Source: Flavobacteriales bacterium
Lineage (GTDB): Bacteria > Bacteroidota > Bacteroidia > Flavobacteriales_E > Vicingaceae
Assembly (NCBI GenBank): GCA_020635825.1
Contig: JACJZA010000023.1
Coordinates: forward strand, 1 to 38,968
Length of the DNA: 38,968 nucleotides
Direction of reading: 5' to 3'
This document shows positions 1-7,879 of the stretch, one piece after another (within the stretch, counting starts at the first letter, position 1; each line of letters opens with the position of its first letter). Both the position numbers and the translations under genes were made by a program. The notes beneath the pieces are model-generated. The model saw nothing but the letters and a program-made list of their open reading frames with translations. It was not told the origin of the DNA and made no database searches.

Positions 1-1
1 A

Positions 2-895
2 AATATCTTTACAGAAGATAAAGAACTTCAATATGTTTCATCTTCAAGTAATCCAAAATATGGAAAAATTGAAGTAGAAATGAATCGTGAAGCAGATAAT
101 ATTTCTATAAAACCATTAGGTGATGAAAAAATATTATTGGAGGAAATAAATGACAATAAGAATCAGCGAGTAGTTTGGTTGCAACATCCAATCGCTGAAA
201 AAGAATCAAGTTTTGTTATCTATGAAAACAGCAATCCTATAGATACTCTGAAAGTTGATTTAATTACAGATAATGATTTTAACGATTCTGTTTTAGTAGT
301 AACAACCAATGTCAAACCTAATTTTGAATTAAACCAGTTTATTCAGCTTACTTTCGACAACCCACTAAAGAAAAAAGAGCTTTCAAAAATTAAACTTTTA
401 GAAGATAGTAATCAGGTAACTTTTAAATTTTTGCAAGACTCTTTAAATTCTAGAATGTATTATCTTCAATACCCGTTAAAAGAAAAAACGAACTACGACC
501 TTTATATAGAACCTGGTGTTTTTGAAGGAATCTATGGACTAAAAAACGATACTATCCATCAAACATTTAGAACCAAAAGATTGTCAGATTATGGGAACTT
601 AGTGTTAAAGATTCAACCTAATTTTATTGATAATTATATCGTCCAATTGTTTTTAAAAGACAACTTGATTAAAGAAGAATATGGGTTAGGGAACGCTTCT
701 TTTACTTACAATTACTTACTCCCAGGAGAATATAAAGTAAAGCTAATGATTGACAACAACCGAAATAAAAAATGGGATACCGGAAATTATATGGAAGGAT
801 TACAGCCTGAAAAAGTCCTTTTTTATGAAGGAGTTATTACCATCCAAGAAAATTGGGATAATGCCATTGATTGGAAAATAGAGGATTTACATTAA
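2..895 (+). CDS. Ig-like domain lipoprotein-type protein, C-terminal part (5' end outside window)
   Basis: The reading frame is open from base 2 to the TAA at 893-895, so the 5' end lies outside the window; 297 residues are visible. An ATG at position 80 is an internal Met and not a credible start, because coding-like sequence continues upstream of it. The visible part is beta-rich with no membrane segment. It holds an Ig-like stretch (about residues 110-190 of the visible part) and ends with an acidic segment, DNNRNKKWDTGNYMEGLQPE, typical of large Bacteroidota cell-surface lipoproteins with N-terminal bacterial Ig-like (Big_5) domains. The family match is from memory and no catalytic motif is visible. 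The gene converges on dinB, with about 80 bases between them and no strong terminator hairpin seen. The role is unknown; a cell-envelope location is inferred. Confidence 0.6.
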   Translation, partial: NIFTEDKELQYVSSSSNPKYGKIEVEMNREADNISIKPLGDEKILLEEINDNKNQRVVWLQHPIAEKESSFVIYENSNPIDTLKVDLITDNDFNDSVLVVTTNVKPNFELNQFIQLTFDNPLKKKELSKIKLLEDSNQVTFKFLQDSLNSRMYYLQYPLKEKTNYDLYIEPGVFEGIYGLKNDTIHQTFRTKRLSDYGNLVLKIQPNFIDNYIVQLFLKDNLIKEEYGLGNASFTYNYLLPGEYKVKLMIDNNRNKKWDTGNYMEGLQPEKVLFYEGVITIQENWDNAIDWKIEDLH

Positions 896-975
896 GATCC
901 AACAAAAAAAATGATAAATAGGAGCTAAAGAAAGGATGGTTCCAATAATAAAAAATATTCGGTTTCTTTTTTCAT

Positions 976-2059
976 TTAATACTTAAAATTAAATTCCAAT
1001 TGTCCCATAAATTGGTCTTCATGTTCGTGTTCAAAGTTCGATAATTGAAGTCCCAATAATCGTATCCCTTGCTCTACATCAGGAATTAATTCTGCTAACT
1101 CATTGCTTATATGTATAATCTCCTTTTGTGTTATTGGGGTCATTTTGCGTTTTACTTCTGGTTATTTGTTTAAAGTTGGCATATTTGGCTTTTATGGTTA
1201 GTGTTTTTCCTGAACTATCACTTTTTTCCATGCGTTTAATTAAAACTTCTACAATACCATTTAAGTTTTCTATTAAACCAATTTTGTTGGTAATGTCAAT
1301 GCTGTAAGTTCTTTCTGCTCCCAATGACTTTCTAATCCTATTGGGGTTTACCGACCTATTATCAACCCCTCTGACAACATTGAAATAATATTTTCCTGAT
1401 TTTCCGAACCAACGATTCAATTCATCTAGTGATTTAGTTTTTAGGTCTGCACCAGTGAAGATTCCACGTTTATGCATTTTTTGAGCAGTAACTTTTCCAA
1501 CTCCAAAAAACTTTTCAATTTTAAGTTGTTCGATAAATTTTTCTGCCATTTTAGGAGTAATTACATAAAAACCATCAGGTTTGTTGTAATCGGAAGCTAT
1601 TTTAGCTAAAAACTTATTGTAAGAAATCCCGGCAGAAGCAGTTAGTTTTGTTCGCTGTTTAATTTTTTCTTTTATTTCTTTAGCAATGTCCATGGCATAC
1701 TCCATGTTCTTTTTATTTTCAGTCACATCTAAATAAGCTTCATCCAGCGCTAAGGGTTCAATTAAATTGGTATACTCTGAAAATACCTCACGGATTTGTT
1801 TAGAAACTTCTTTATATACCTCAAACCGTGGGGGAACAAATATAATATGTGGACATTTTTTAAAAGCAGTAACCGAAGGCATGGCAGACCGAACACCATA
1901 CTTTCTAGCTTCATAGCTAGCAGCTGCTACCACGCCTCGCTCTTTAGAGCCACCAACAGCAACCGGCTTTCCTTTTAAATCTGGATTGTCACGTTGTTCA
2001 ACAGAGGCATAAAATGCATCCATGTCCACATGAATTATTTTTCTGATAATATCAGGCAT
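976..2059 (-). CDS. dinB: DNA polymerase IV (Y-family), frameshifted near its 3' end
   Basis: This is an error-prone translesion polymerase. The catalytic palm is clear: HVDMDAFYASVEQ near the N terminus holds the first metal-binding Asp, and LALDEAYLDVTEN holds the paired acidic residues. A helix-hairpin-helix region (KFFGVGKVTAQKMHKRGI) and the start of the little-finger domain follow. Read without correction the frame stops at 1100 after 319 residues, with an unnatural tail from about position 1146. If one base is removed from the T4 run at 1143-1146, the frame continues as MTPITQKEIIHISNELAEL, then GIRLLGLQLSNFE, and stops at 976. That gives about 360 residues, the usual DinB length with its conserved C-terminal strand. 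The ATG at 2057-2059 lies 2 nt after the stop of the DUF5686 gene, so the two are probably co-transcribed. A sequencing error or a recent mutation are both possible. Confidence 0.93.
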
Positions 2060-2061
2060 AT

Positions 2062-4476
2062 TTAAAAAGCATATCCCAAGCTCATTTTAACGGCTATATT
2101 GTCGCTAAGTTTTGCAAAACTATATGGACCATATCGATAATGAGCAGAAATACCAAAAGTGGTAAAATTGAGTTTAAGAATATTGTTTATCGCTATCCCC
2201 GACTCATAAAACCCTTTTTCCATGGTGTTGAAAACCACTCCTTGATGTAATTCTGGTTTTGATAACGAACCCCATCCAGCACTTGACATTACAACCAATT
2301 CGGGAGCAAATTTTTTAGCTTTAAACAATAAACTACCAAAACTGTGTCGGAAATGAATGATAGCATAGCGGTCAGAAAAGAATTCGTAAGGCAACATGGT
2401 TTCAAAAGCGTTTTCGGTTGATACCATAAAGGTGTTAGGTTTAAATGTTCCTAATGAGGAATTCATTTTTATAATAGGAGCATCGCCAATAGTCATACCT
2501 GTTTCCATAAAAAACTTAGGTCGCCCCAGATTTTTAATTCTAAACGATTTTTCGGTTCTAAAAGTTAATCGAGTGTATTGGTACTCACCATCAAACTGGC
2601 TAATTCCTTGCTCAATTTTTCCATATAAAATAGGGTATTTACTTGGTTTAGCATATTTGTAATTTAGCGTTTGAATTACCTTTTGTTTAAACGCATATTT
2701 CAGTTCAACCCCCACTTCGTTAAACAAATAGTTTTGGTCGAAAAGCGTAATGTCAGTGCTTATTTTTTTCGCAAAATAATAATCGTTGGTAACACTTATC
2801 CTTTCTTGGTTAGCAAATAGATAAACCCTTAAATAGCGTAAGGTTCTGAATTTAAATCGAGCTTCTATTTTTTCATTATTGTTCATTCTGCTTAAATAGA
2901 AATTTCGGTTAGATGCGGAGGAGAGCAAAGGGTGGTAATAACTACTAAACTGAACTACTCCAGGCTCTACCACATCTTTTTGGTAAGAAAGATTAAACCC
3001 CATGTCCCAGTTTTTACTAATCACAGTGTTAAAGTCTCCACCATATTTAAAAGTTCGATCTTTAAAACCATAAGCACCATAGCCACCAATGGAGAATACT
3101 TTAGATATTTTACTATTCGTATGTAATCCTGCACCTAAACGAAATCCTTCATAATCGTTATAACGAACAAATCGATCCAAATCTAAATCCACTACCCCCC
3201 ATTTTAGTTTTCCGGTGAGTAGTGCTTCCAGTCCGGTAAGTTTTTTATCAAAATTTTCTGCTTTTCCTACACTATCAATTACATGGTAGGTGGCTTTTTC
3301 TTTGGTAGTTAAAGTGTCTCCACGATATTTATTCCAAAACTCATCATCTTTTTTGGTCACATCATCTGCTACTTCGGTGGTAACAATTCCAAACTCTTTT
3401 TTATTCAATTCCGGATTTATTTCAATGTTTTTGAGGTAAGATTTACCAATTCCTAACATTTTAAAATTATTGACTTGTGCATTTTTAAATAAGATGGTGG
3501 TATTTAATTGGATAGGGAACCAACTGCCTTCAATTTGTTGATATTGTTGTTCGATTTTTACACCAAAACCTTCTTCTTCCACAGCAGGTTCTGCAATAAC
3601 ATTTTGAACCGCATAGCCATTGGTATTAATATATAATAATCCTTTCAGCCCTTTAAAATTTTTCCCTTTTTTGGGGCGAAAAGAAATCACAAAAACGGTA
3701 TCGGCATTATTAAAAGTGGTGTCTTCAATTAAAAAGAAATATTTATTGGTGCTTCCAACACTAATTGGGTTGAGGTAAGAGTTACCCATGACATTCAGCA
3801 TTTCATTGTAAAATGAAAAAGATTGAATTTCGGTGGCTAATAAGGAAAAAGTATTGTTTTGCAATCCCGAAACTCTTGAAGCCAAAATTTTCTCATAACT
3901 TTTATCGGGCTGCATGTATTTTCGTTCAGTAACCGATTCCATCATAAACAAATGGTGTTTTTCCAGCCAATCAATGGCTTTTTGGTCTGAGGTATCCATT
4001 TCAGCAATTTTTTCAGGGTTGTTTAAAATAGAGGTGTCTATTGCTCCTGTTATGTAAAGTTTGTTGTACGATTCGTATTTAAAATTGAGGCTTTTTTCAG
4101 GATTGTGAATTTTTCTATTTTCTACAACATTATTGATGATGCGATGGGCAGGATTTTCTCCTGGTAACAAGACAAATTCATTCAACTCATAGCTGGTCGA
4201 TTCCATTTCTATGGTCACATATTTTTTGTTGCTGACCTCTTTTTCAGTAAACTGATAACCAACATAGCTTAGTTTTAAACTTTTTATGGGTGCTTTTGAA
4301 TGGAGAGTGAAATTTCCGTCAATATCACTTGTTGTTCCGCTGTTGTTATTGTCTAAAATGTTTACAAAAGCCAAAGGCGCTTTAGTTTTACTGTCTACTA
4401 CCTTGCCTTTAAGGGAATACTGAGCATAAGTAGAAAATGCAAATAGGATGAAAAATATGCTCAGTAATTTTTTCAA
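2062..4476 (-). CDS. DUF5686 / carboxypeptidase-regulatory-like domain outer-membrane protein
   Basis: An 804-residue secreted protein. A signal peptide (MKKLLSIFFILFAFSTYAQ) is followed by a carboxypeptidase D regulatory-like beta-sandwich (about residues 21-95; SLKGKVVDSKTKAPLAFVNI, and GTTSDIDGNFTL) and then a long DUF5686 region to the end. The second half alternates aromatic and polar residues and ends in aromatic Tyr-Ala-Phe (SLGYAF), which suits an outer-membrane beta-barrel. The family is common in Bacteroidota; its function is not established, and the regulatory-like domain is shared with TonB-dependent receptors. It is divergent from the radical SAM gene (66-bp gap) and leads into dinB with 2 nt between stop and start. 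No TonB box or plug domain was recognised, so it is not called a SusC-type receptor. Confidence 0.85.
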   Translation of the reverse strand: MKKLLSIFFILFAFSTYAQYSLKGKVVDSKTKAPLAFVNILDNNNSGTTSDIDGNFTLHSKAPIKSLKLSYVGYQFTEKEVSNKKYVTIEMESTSYELNEFVLLPGENPAHRIINNVVENRKIHNPEKSLNFKYESYNKLYITGAIDTSILNNPEKIAEMDTSDQKAIDWLEKHHLFMMESVTERKYMQPDKSYEKILASRVSGLQNNTFSLLATEIQSFSFYNEMLNVMGNSYLNPISVGSTNKYFFLIEDTTFNNADTVFVISFRPKKGKNFKGLKGLLYINTNGYAVQNVIAEPAVEEEGFGVKIEQQYQQIEGSWFPIQLNTTILFKNAQVNNFKMLGIGKSYLKNIEINPELNKKEFGIVTTEVADDVTKKDDEFWNKYRGDTLTTKEKATYHVIDSVGKAENFDKKLTGLEALLTGKLKWGVVDLDLDRFVRYNDYEGFRLGAGLHTNSKISKVFSIGGYGAYGFKDRTFKYGGDFNTVISKNWDMGFNLSYQKDVVEPGVVQFSSYYHPLLSSASNRNFYLSRMNNNEKIEARFKFRTLRYLRVYLFANQERISVTNDYYFAKKISTDITLFDQNYLFNEVGVELKYAFKQKVIQTLNYKYAKPSKYPILYGKIEQGISQFDGEYQYTRLTFRTEKSFRIKNLGRPKFFMETGMTIGDAPIIKMNSSLGTFKPNTFMVSTENAFETMLPYEFFSDRYAIIHFRHSFGSLLFKAKKFAPELVVMSSAGWGSLSKPELHQGVVFNTMEKGFYESGIAINNILKLNFTTFGISAHYRYGPYSFAKLSDNIAVKMSLGYAF

Positions 4477-4542
4477 AAAAATTGAAATTTTAAAGAGTGA
4501 ATTTACAACTTTTCAGCCAATATGAATTCGTATTTTTGATAA

Positions 4543-5565
4543 ATGGTGCCAGCTTTTTCTGATACGCTTGAATTGCTTTCTAAACTTACAATGAAAAGGG
4601 TTTGGAATGCCGTAAAAGTGTATTGGAGTTTTTATGAAGCCAAGTATTTGGGCGGAAAAAATGCAAAAGGATTGCCCATGAGCATTACCATAGAGCCTAC
4701 CACTGCTTGCAATTTGGGATGCCCCGAATGTCCTAGTGGATTGAAACAATTTACTCGACCTGAAGGTAATTTAAAAACCGATTTTTATGAGAAAGTAATC
4801 GATGAAGTAAAAGCACATGCTTTTTATTTAAACTTTTATTTTCAAGGCGAGCCATTTATCAATCCTCACTTTTTAAAGATGGTGAGCTATGCTCATCAAC
4901 AAAAAATGTACACAGCAACTTCTACCAATGCACACTTTTTAAATGACCAGAAAGCCAAAGAAACCATAGAATCTGGCTTAAGTAGATTAACCATTTCTAT
5001 AGATGGAACCACCCAAGAAACTTACGAAAGCTATCGCAAACAAGGAGATTTGAGTAAGGTAATAGAAGGCACTAAAAACATTGTTAAATGGAAAAAAGAA
5101 CTGAACTCCAAAACACCCTATGTTATTTTTCAGTTTTTAGTAGTAAAACCCAATGAACACCAAATAGAAGATGCCAAACAATTGGCAAAAGAATTAGGTG
5201 TGGATGAAATACGATTTAAAACTGCTCAGCTTTACGATTACGAACATGGCAACCCCTTAATGCCCTCCAATGAAAAATATGCCAGGTATAAGTTGCAAAA
5301 AGACGGAACCTACCGACTTAAAAACAAAATGCTGAACGAATGTTGGCGCATGTGGAGTAGTTGTGTAATAACCTGGGACGGAAAAGTTGTACCTTGTTGT
5401 TTTGATAAAGATGCACAACATCAGTTGGGAGACATTATCCAACAACCCTTAAAAAAAGTTTGGCAAAACGCTAGTTATGTGGCTTTTAGAAAGGCATTAT
5501 TAAGCAACAGACAAGCCATTGATATTTGCCAAAATTGCACCGAAGGAACAAAGGTTTGGGAGTAA
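4543..5565 (+). CDS. Radical SAM / SPASM domain protein
   Basis: A 340-residue iron-sulfur enzyme of the radical SAM superfamily. The CxxxCxxC cluster motif is C56-C60-C63 (TTACNLGCPECPSGL). A GEP motif follows in YFQGEPFINPHF, and SIDGTTQETYESYRKQGD is a further radical SAM signature. The C terminus is a SPASM-type domain for auxiliary clusters, with cysteines at 267, 274, 285, 286, 329 and 332 (VVPCCFDKD, DICQNC). Members mature peptides or modify cofactors, but the substrate cannot be read from the sequence and no small precursor peptide gene is visible next door. I kept the ATG at 4543, because LLSKLT before Met17 looks like family N termini. A TAnnTTTG box at 4531-4538 lies so close to it that the ATG at 4591 is a real alternative. 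Confidence 0.88.
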   Translation: MVPAFSDTLELLSKLTMKRVWNAVKVYWSFYEAKYLGGKNAKGLPMSITIEPTTACNLGCPECPSGLKQFTRPEGNLKTDFYEKVIDEVKAHAFYLNFYFQGEPFINPHFLKMVSYAHQQKMYTATSTNAHFLNDQKAKETIESGLSRLTISIDGTTQETYESYRKQGDLSKVIEGTKNIVKWKKELNSKTPYVIFQFLVVKPNEHQIEDAKQLAKELGVDEIRFKTAQLYDYEHGNPLMPSNEKYARYKLQKDGTYRLKNKMLNECWRMWSSCVITWDGKVVPCCFDKDAQHQLGDIIQQPLKKVWQNASYVAFRKALLSNRQAIDICQNCTEGTKVWE

Positions 5566-5710
5566 CGCCCAATCTATGTTTTGTAGGGCGAATTAAAAGT
5601 ACTAAATTTTCGTTTAACTAAGTAGCCAAAGCTTTGGCGGAGTTTATTAATTGCTTTATTGGTTCAAATTAGCACCAACTGCCCTATGAAATATAGATGA
5701 TGTTAGCAAT
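5566..5710. repeat. Structured intergenic region with hairpins, possible recombination-site-like sequence
   Basis: Right after the radical SAM stop come three pairing elements. CGCCC (5566-5570) can pair with GGGCG (5586-5590). A perfect 14-bp palindrome, GCCAAAGCTTTGGC, lies at 5625-5638. An imperfect hairpin at 5672-5709 has CTAT (5684-5687) facing ATAG (5693-5696) and ends in GTTAGCAA (5702-5709). GTTAGCAA is inverted as TTGCTAAC at 6484-6491, on the far side of the next gene. No downstream U-tract makes any of these a convincing terminator. The pattern resembles the folded recombination sites of mobile gene cassettes; that reading is an inference. Confidence 0.45.
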
Positions 5711-5711
5711 T

Positions 5712-6467
5712 TTATTTAAAGTCAGGAATAATAAATCCATCTTCATTTGCTTCAGAAATTTCGGTTTTGATTATTTCATCTTGAGAATTCTTCCATACCC
5801 ATTTAACTTTTTCTTCACTTTTATCCAAAAAGTTGCCAAAAATGTAATCTCCTTCTTCATTCCATTTTTTTATCGGAAAATATATGCTCCCCTTGTTGAT
5901 ATTTGCTCTAAATGAAGAGTCTCCTGATTCAAAGAAGTCGACAACAAAGTTGATTAATGTATCATTTTTATATTGTTCAATTGAACGTATGACACCTGTT
6001 GAATAGAAGTGTTTTGCAAGGCCATTTTTTATATCGTTTTCAACATATAATTCATTTCGCTTTATACCAAGTGTGTCATAGTTAGTTATTATTCCATCTA
6101 TATTACCCTTAATTCTATAATATGTTTGCTTTAATTTCCCATTGGTGTGAAATAATTCATAAAACCCATCAGGACAACAAAAATTAAATTCTCCAGAATC
6201 TGTTAGATGGCAAAACTCCATTGGATTTCCATTTTCATAATAGTTTTTCTTTATTCCTCTGTAAAAATTATCTTTAATATATCCTTCGAATTTGATGTTA
6301 CGATTTTTGAAATATTCAATATACTTGAATTCATTTTTAGCATCTTTGTCATTATAGATACGTTCAATTTTGATTGAATTGTCTTCAAATTTTTCTATAA
6401 TCTCATGGTGTGGTCTTTTACAACTTAAAAGAGTCAGGAGTATTAGTGAGAGTTTTAATGGTTTCAA
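5712..6467 (-). CDS. MORN-repeat (YwqK-like) lipoprotein
   Basis: A 251-residue predicted lipoprotein. The N terminus, MKPLKLSLILLTLLSC, ends in a lipobox with Cys16 as the acylated residue. The body carries degenerate MORN-variant repeats of the type annotated as 'YwqK family antitoxin' (GIKKNYYENGNPMEF, GFYELFHTNGKLKQTYY, GLAKHFYSTGVIRSIEQY). Despite that family name there is no evidence here of a toxin partner. The start is a TTG at 6465-6467: an in-frame TAG lies two codons upstream and no ATG gives a signal peptide. The gene stands alone between inverted copies of GTTAGCAA/TTGCTAAC. It points the same way as sucAB but lies beyond that operon's terminator, so it needs its own promoter. 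Base composition looks slightly more AT-rich than its neighbours. Confidence 0.72.
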   Translation of the reverse strand: MKPLKLSLILLTLLSCKRPHHEIIEKFEDNSIKIERIYNDKDAKNEFKYIEYFKNRNIKFEGYIKDNFYRGIKKNYYENGNPMEFCHLTDSGEFNFCCPDGFYELFHTNGKLKQTYYRIKGNIDGIITNYDTLGIKRNELYVENDIKNGLAKHFYSTGVIRSIEQYKNDTLINFVVDFFESGDSSFRANINKGSIYFPIKKWNEEGDYIFGNFLDKSEEKVKWVWKNSQDEIIKTEISEANEDGFIIPDFK

Positions 6468-6483
6468 TATCTATTTTTTATTG

Positions 6484-6530
6484 TTGCTAACTATTGGATA
6501 AGCGGAATTTGCCACACCACCCTATTGTTT
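6484..6530. repeat. Right-hand inverted-repeat partner of the cassette-like site
   Basis: TTGCTAAC (6484-6491) is the exact reverse complement of GTTAGCAA at 5702-5709. About 20 bases further on, GCCACACCACCCTAT (6511-6525) resembles the left-hand GCACCAACTGCCCTAT (5672-5687). The two sites bracket the MORN lipoprotein gene and nothing else. Confidence 0.4.
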
Positions 6531-6561
6531 AGGTATAAAAATAATACTTTTTTATAATAAA

Positions 6562-6585
6562 AAATCCCGCTATTTAGCGGGATTT
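6562..6585 (-). terminator. Intrinsic terminator of sucAB
   Basis: ATCCCGCTA (6564-6572) pairs perfectly with TAGCGGGAT (6575-6583) across a 2-base loop. Read leftward, the stem is followed by a T-rich tract. It lies 6 bases past the sucB stop, ending the leftward operon. Confidence 0.85.
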
Positions 6586-6590
6586 CCATT

Positions 6591-7844
6591 TTATAAATTC
6601 AATAATACTTCTTCGGGCTCTTTACCTCCAAAAATAATTTTGGTTGGGTTTTCTATCATTTCTTTTACTGTTTTTAAGAAACCAACAGATTCTTTTCCGT
6701 CTATAATACGGTGGTCGTAGCTTAATGCTACATACATAATTGGGCGTATTTCTACTTTTCCGTTTACCGCAACAGGGCGTTCTACAATATTGTGCATTCC
6801 TAAAATGGCACTTTGTGGAGGGTTAATAATTGGTGTACTCAACATAGAACCAAACACTCCACCATTGGTAATGGTAAAAGTACCTCCTTCCATATCGGCA
6901 ATGTCAATTTTCCCATCACGAGCTTTTATTGCCAAACGTTTAATTTCAGCTTCAATTTCGGCTAAGCTCATTTGTTCTGCATTACGTAATACAGGCACCA
7001 TCAATCCTTTTGGAGAACTAACGGCAATACCTATATCAGCATAATCGTAGCTTACCATGTAATCACCATCAATCATAGAATTAACAGCAGGGTATTGTCT
7101 TAAAGCCTCGGTTACCGCTTTGGTAAAAAAACTCATAAACCCAAGGCTTACTCCGTGGTTTTCTTTAAACTGATCTTTGTATTTTTTTCTTAAATCCATA
7201 ACGGGCTTCATGTCCACCTCGTTAAAAGTGGTTAACATAGCCGTTTCGTTTTTAACCGATACTAAACGAGAAGCAATCTTTCTACGCAACATGCTCATTT
7301 TGCTTCGCTCTTCTTCACGGCTTCCGCCCCATCCAACCATAGAATCGGTATTTACACCACTGGTTAAATAAGCTTCAATATCAGCTTTGGTAATTTTTCC
7401 GTTACTACCCGAACCTTTTATCTTAGCGGTATTTACTCCATTAGCTGAAATCATTTCTTTTGCTACCGGAGTGGCTTTTACATCTTTTGCTACAGCTGCA
7501 TTAGCTGGCATAGGGTTTGGTTTAGCTTCTTCTTTTTTCTGTTCTACTACAGGGGCAGCTTCTTCTACTTCTGCACTTCCACCTGCTACAAAATCAGCAG
7601 GAGGTTCTGCTTCAGTATCTATTAAACAAACTACAGCGCCAACAGCAACCACATCACCTTCTTCAGCTTTTAGTGTAATTACACCGCTTTCTTCAGCTGG
7701 TAATTCTAATGTTGCTTTATCAGAATCTACTTCTGCAATGGCTTGGTCTTTTTCTACATAATCACCATCTTCAACTAACCATTGTGCAATTTCTACTTCT
7801 GTAATTGATTCTCCCGGAGAGGGAACTTTCATTTCTAAAGCCAT
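6591..7844 (-). CDS. sucB: 2-oxoglutarate dehydrogenase E2, dihydrolipoyllysine-residue succinyltransferase
   Basis: E2 core of the 2-oxoglutarate dehydrogenase complex: it moves the succinyl group from lipoyl-lysine to CoA in the TCA cycle. One lipoyl domain spans residues 1-77, with the lipoylated Lys43 in DSDKATLE. An Ala/Pro/Glu-rich linker follows, then a peripheral-subunit-binding domain (about 123-160, GSGSNGKITKADIEAYL), then the catalytic domain with the HxxxDG motif at H378-D382 (SYDHRIIDG) and GGVFGS. At 417 residues it has normal family length. The start follows the sucA stop by 35 nt, so the pair is an operon. The E2 identity as succinyl- rather than acetyl-transferase rests on pairing with sucA and the single lipoyl domain. 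The E3 gene (lpd) is not in the window. Confidence 0.97.
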   Translation of the reverse strand: MALEMKVPSPGESITEVEIAQWLVEDGDYVEKDQAIAEVDSDKATLELPAEESGVITLKAEEGDVVAVGAVVCLIDTEAEPPADFVAGGSAEVEEAAPVVEQKKEEAKPNPMPANAAVAKDVKATPVAKEMISANGVNTAKIKGSGSNGKITKADIEAYLTSGVNTDSMVGWGGSREEERSKMSMLRRKIASRLVSVKNETAMLTTFNEVDMKPVMDLRKKYKDQFKENHGVSLGFMSFFTKAVTEALRQYPAVNSMIDGDYMVSYDYADIGIAVSSPKGLMVPVLRNAEQMSLAEIEAEIKRLAIKARDGKIDIADMEGGTFTITNGGVFGSMLSTPIINPPQSAILGMHNIVERPVAVNGKVEIRPIMYVALSYDHRIIDGKESVGFLKTVKEMIENPTKIIFGGKEPEEVLLNL

Positions 7845-7879
7845 AGCTTTTAATTTATTGTATCGTTTTTACTTTCTAA

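Noticed and set aside
4513..4749. 78-codon open frame opposite the radical SAM gene
   Set aside because: It is antisense to the conserved cysteine motif region, which fully explains the sequence.
5661..5677. GGTTCAAATTAGCACCA looks like the T-loop and CCA end of a tRNA
   Set aside because: The bases around it do not form a T-stem or acceptor stem, and no anticodon arm exists upstream.
5712..6467. Toxin-antitoxin system, from the 'YwqK antitoxin' family name
   Set aside because: The protein is a predicted lipoprotein and no small partner gene lies beside it.
7387..7761. 124-codon open frame opposite sucB
   Set aside because: It is antisense to the Ala/Pro/Glu-rich linker and lipoyl domain; its composition mirrors that linker and it has no start context.
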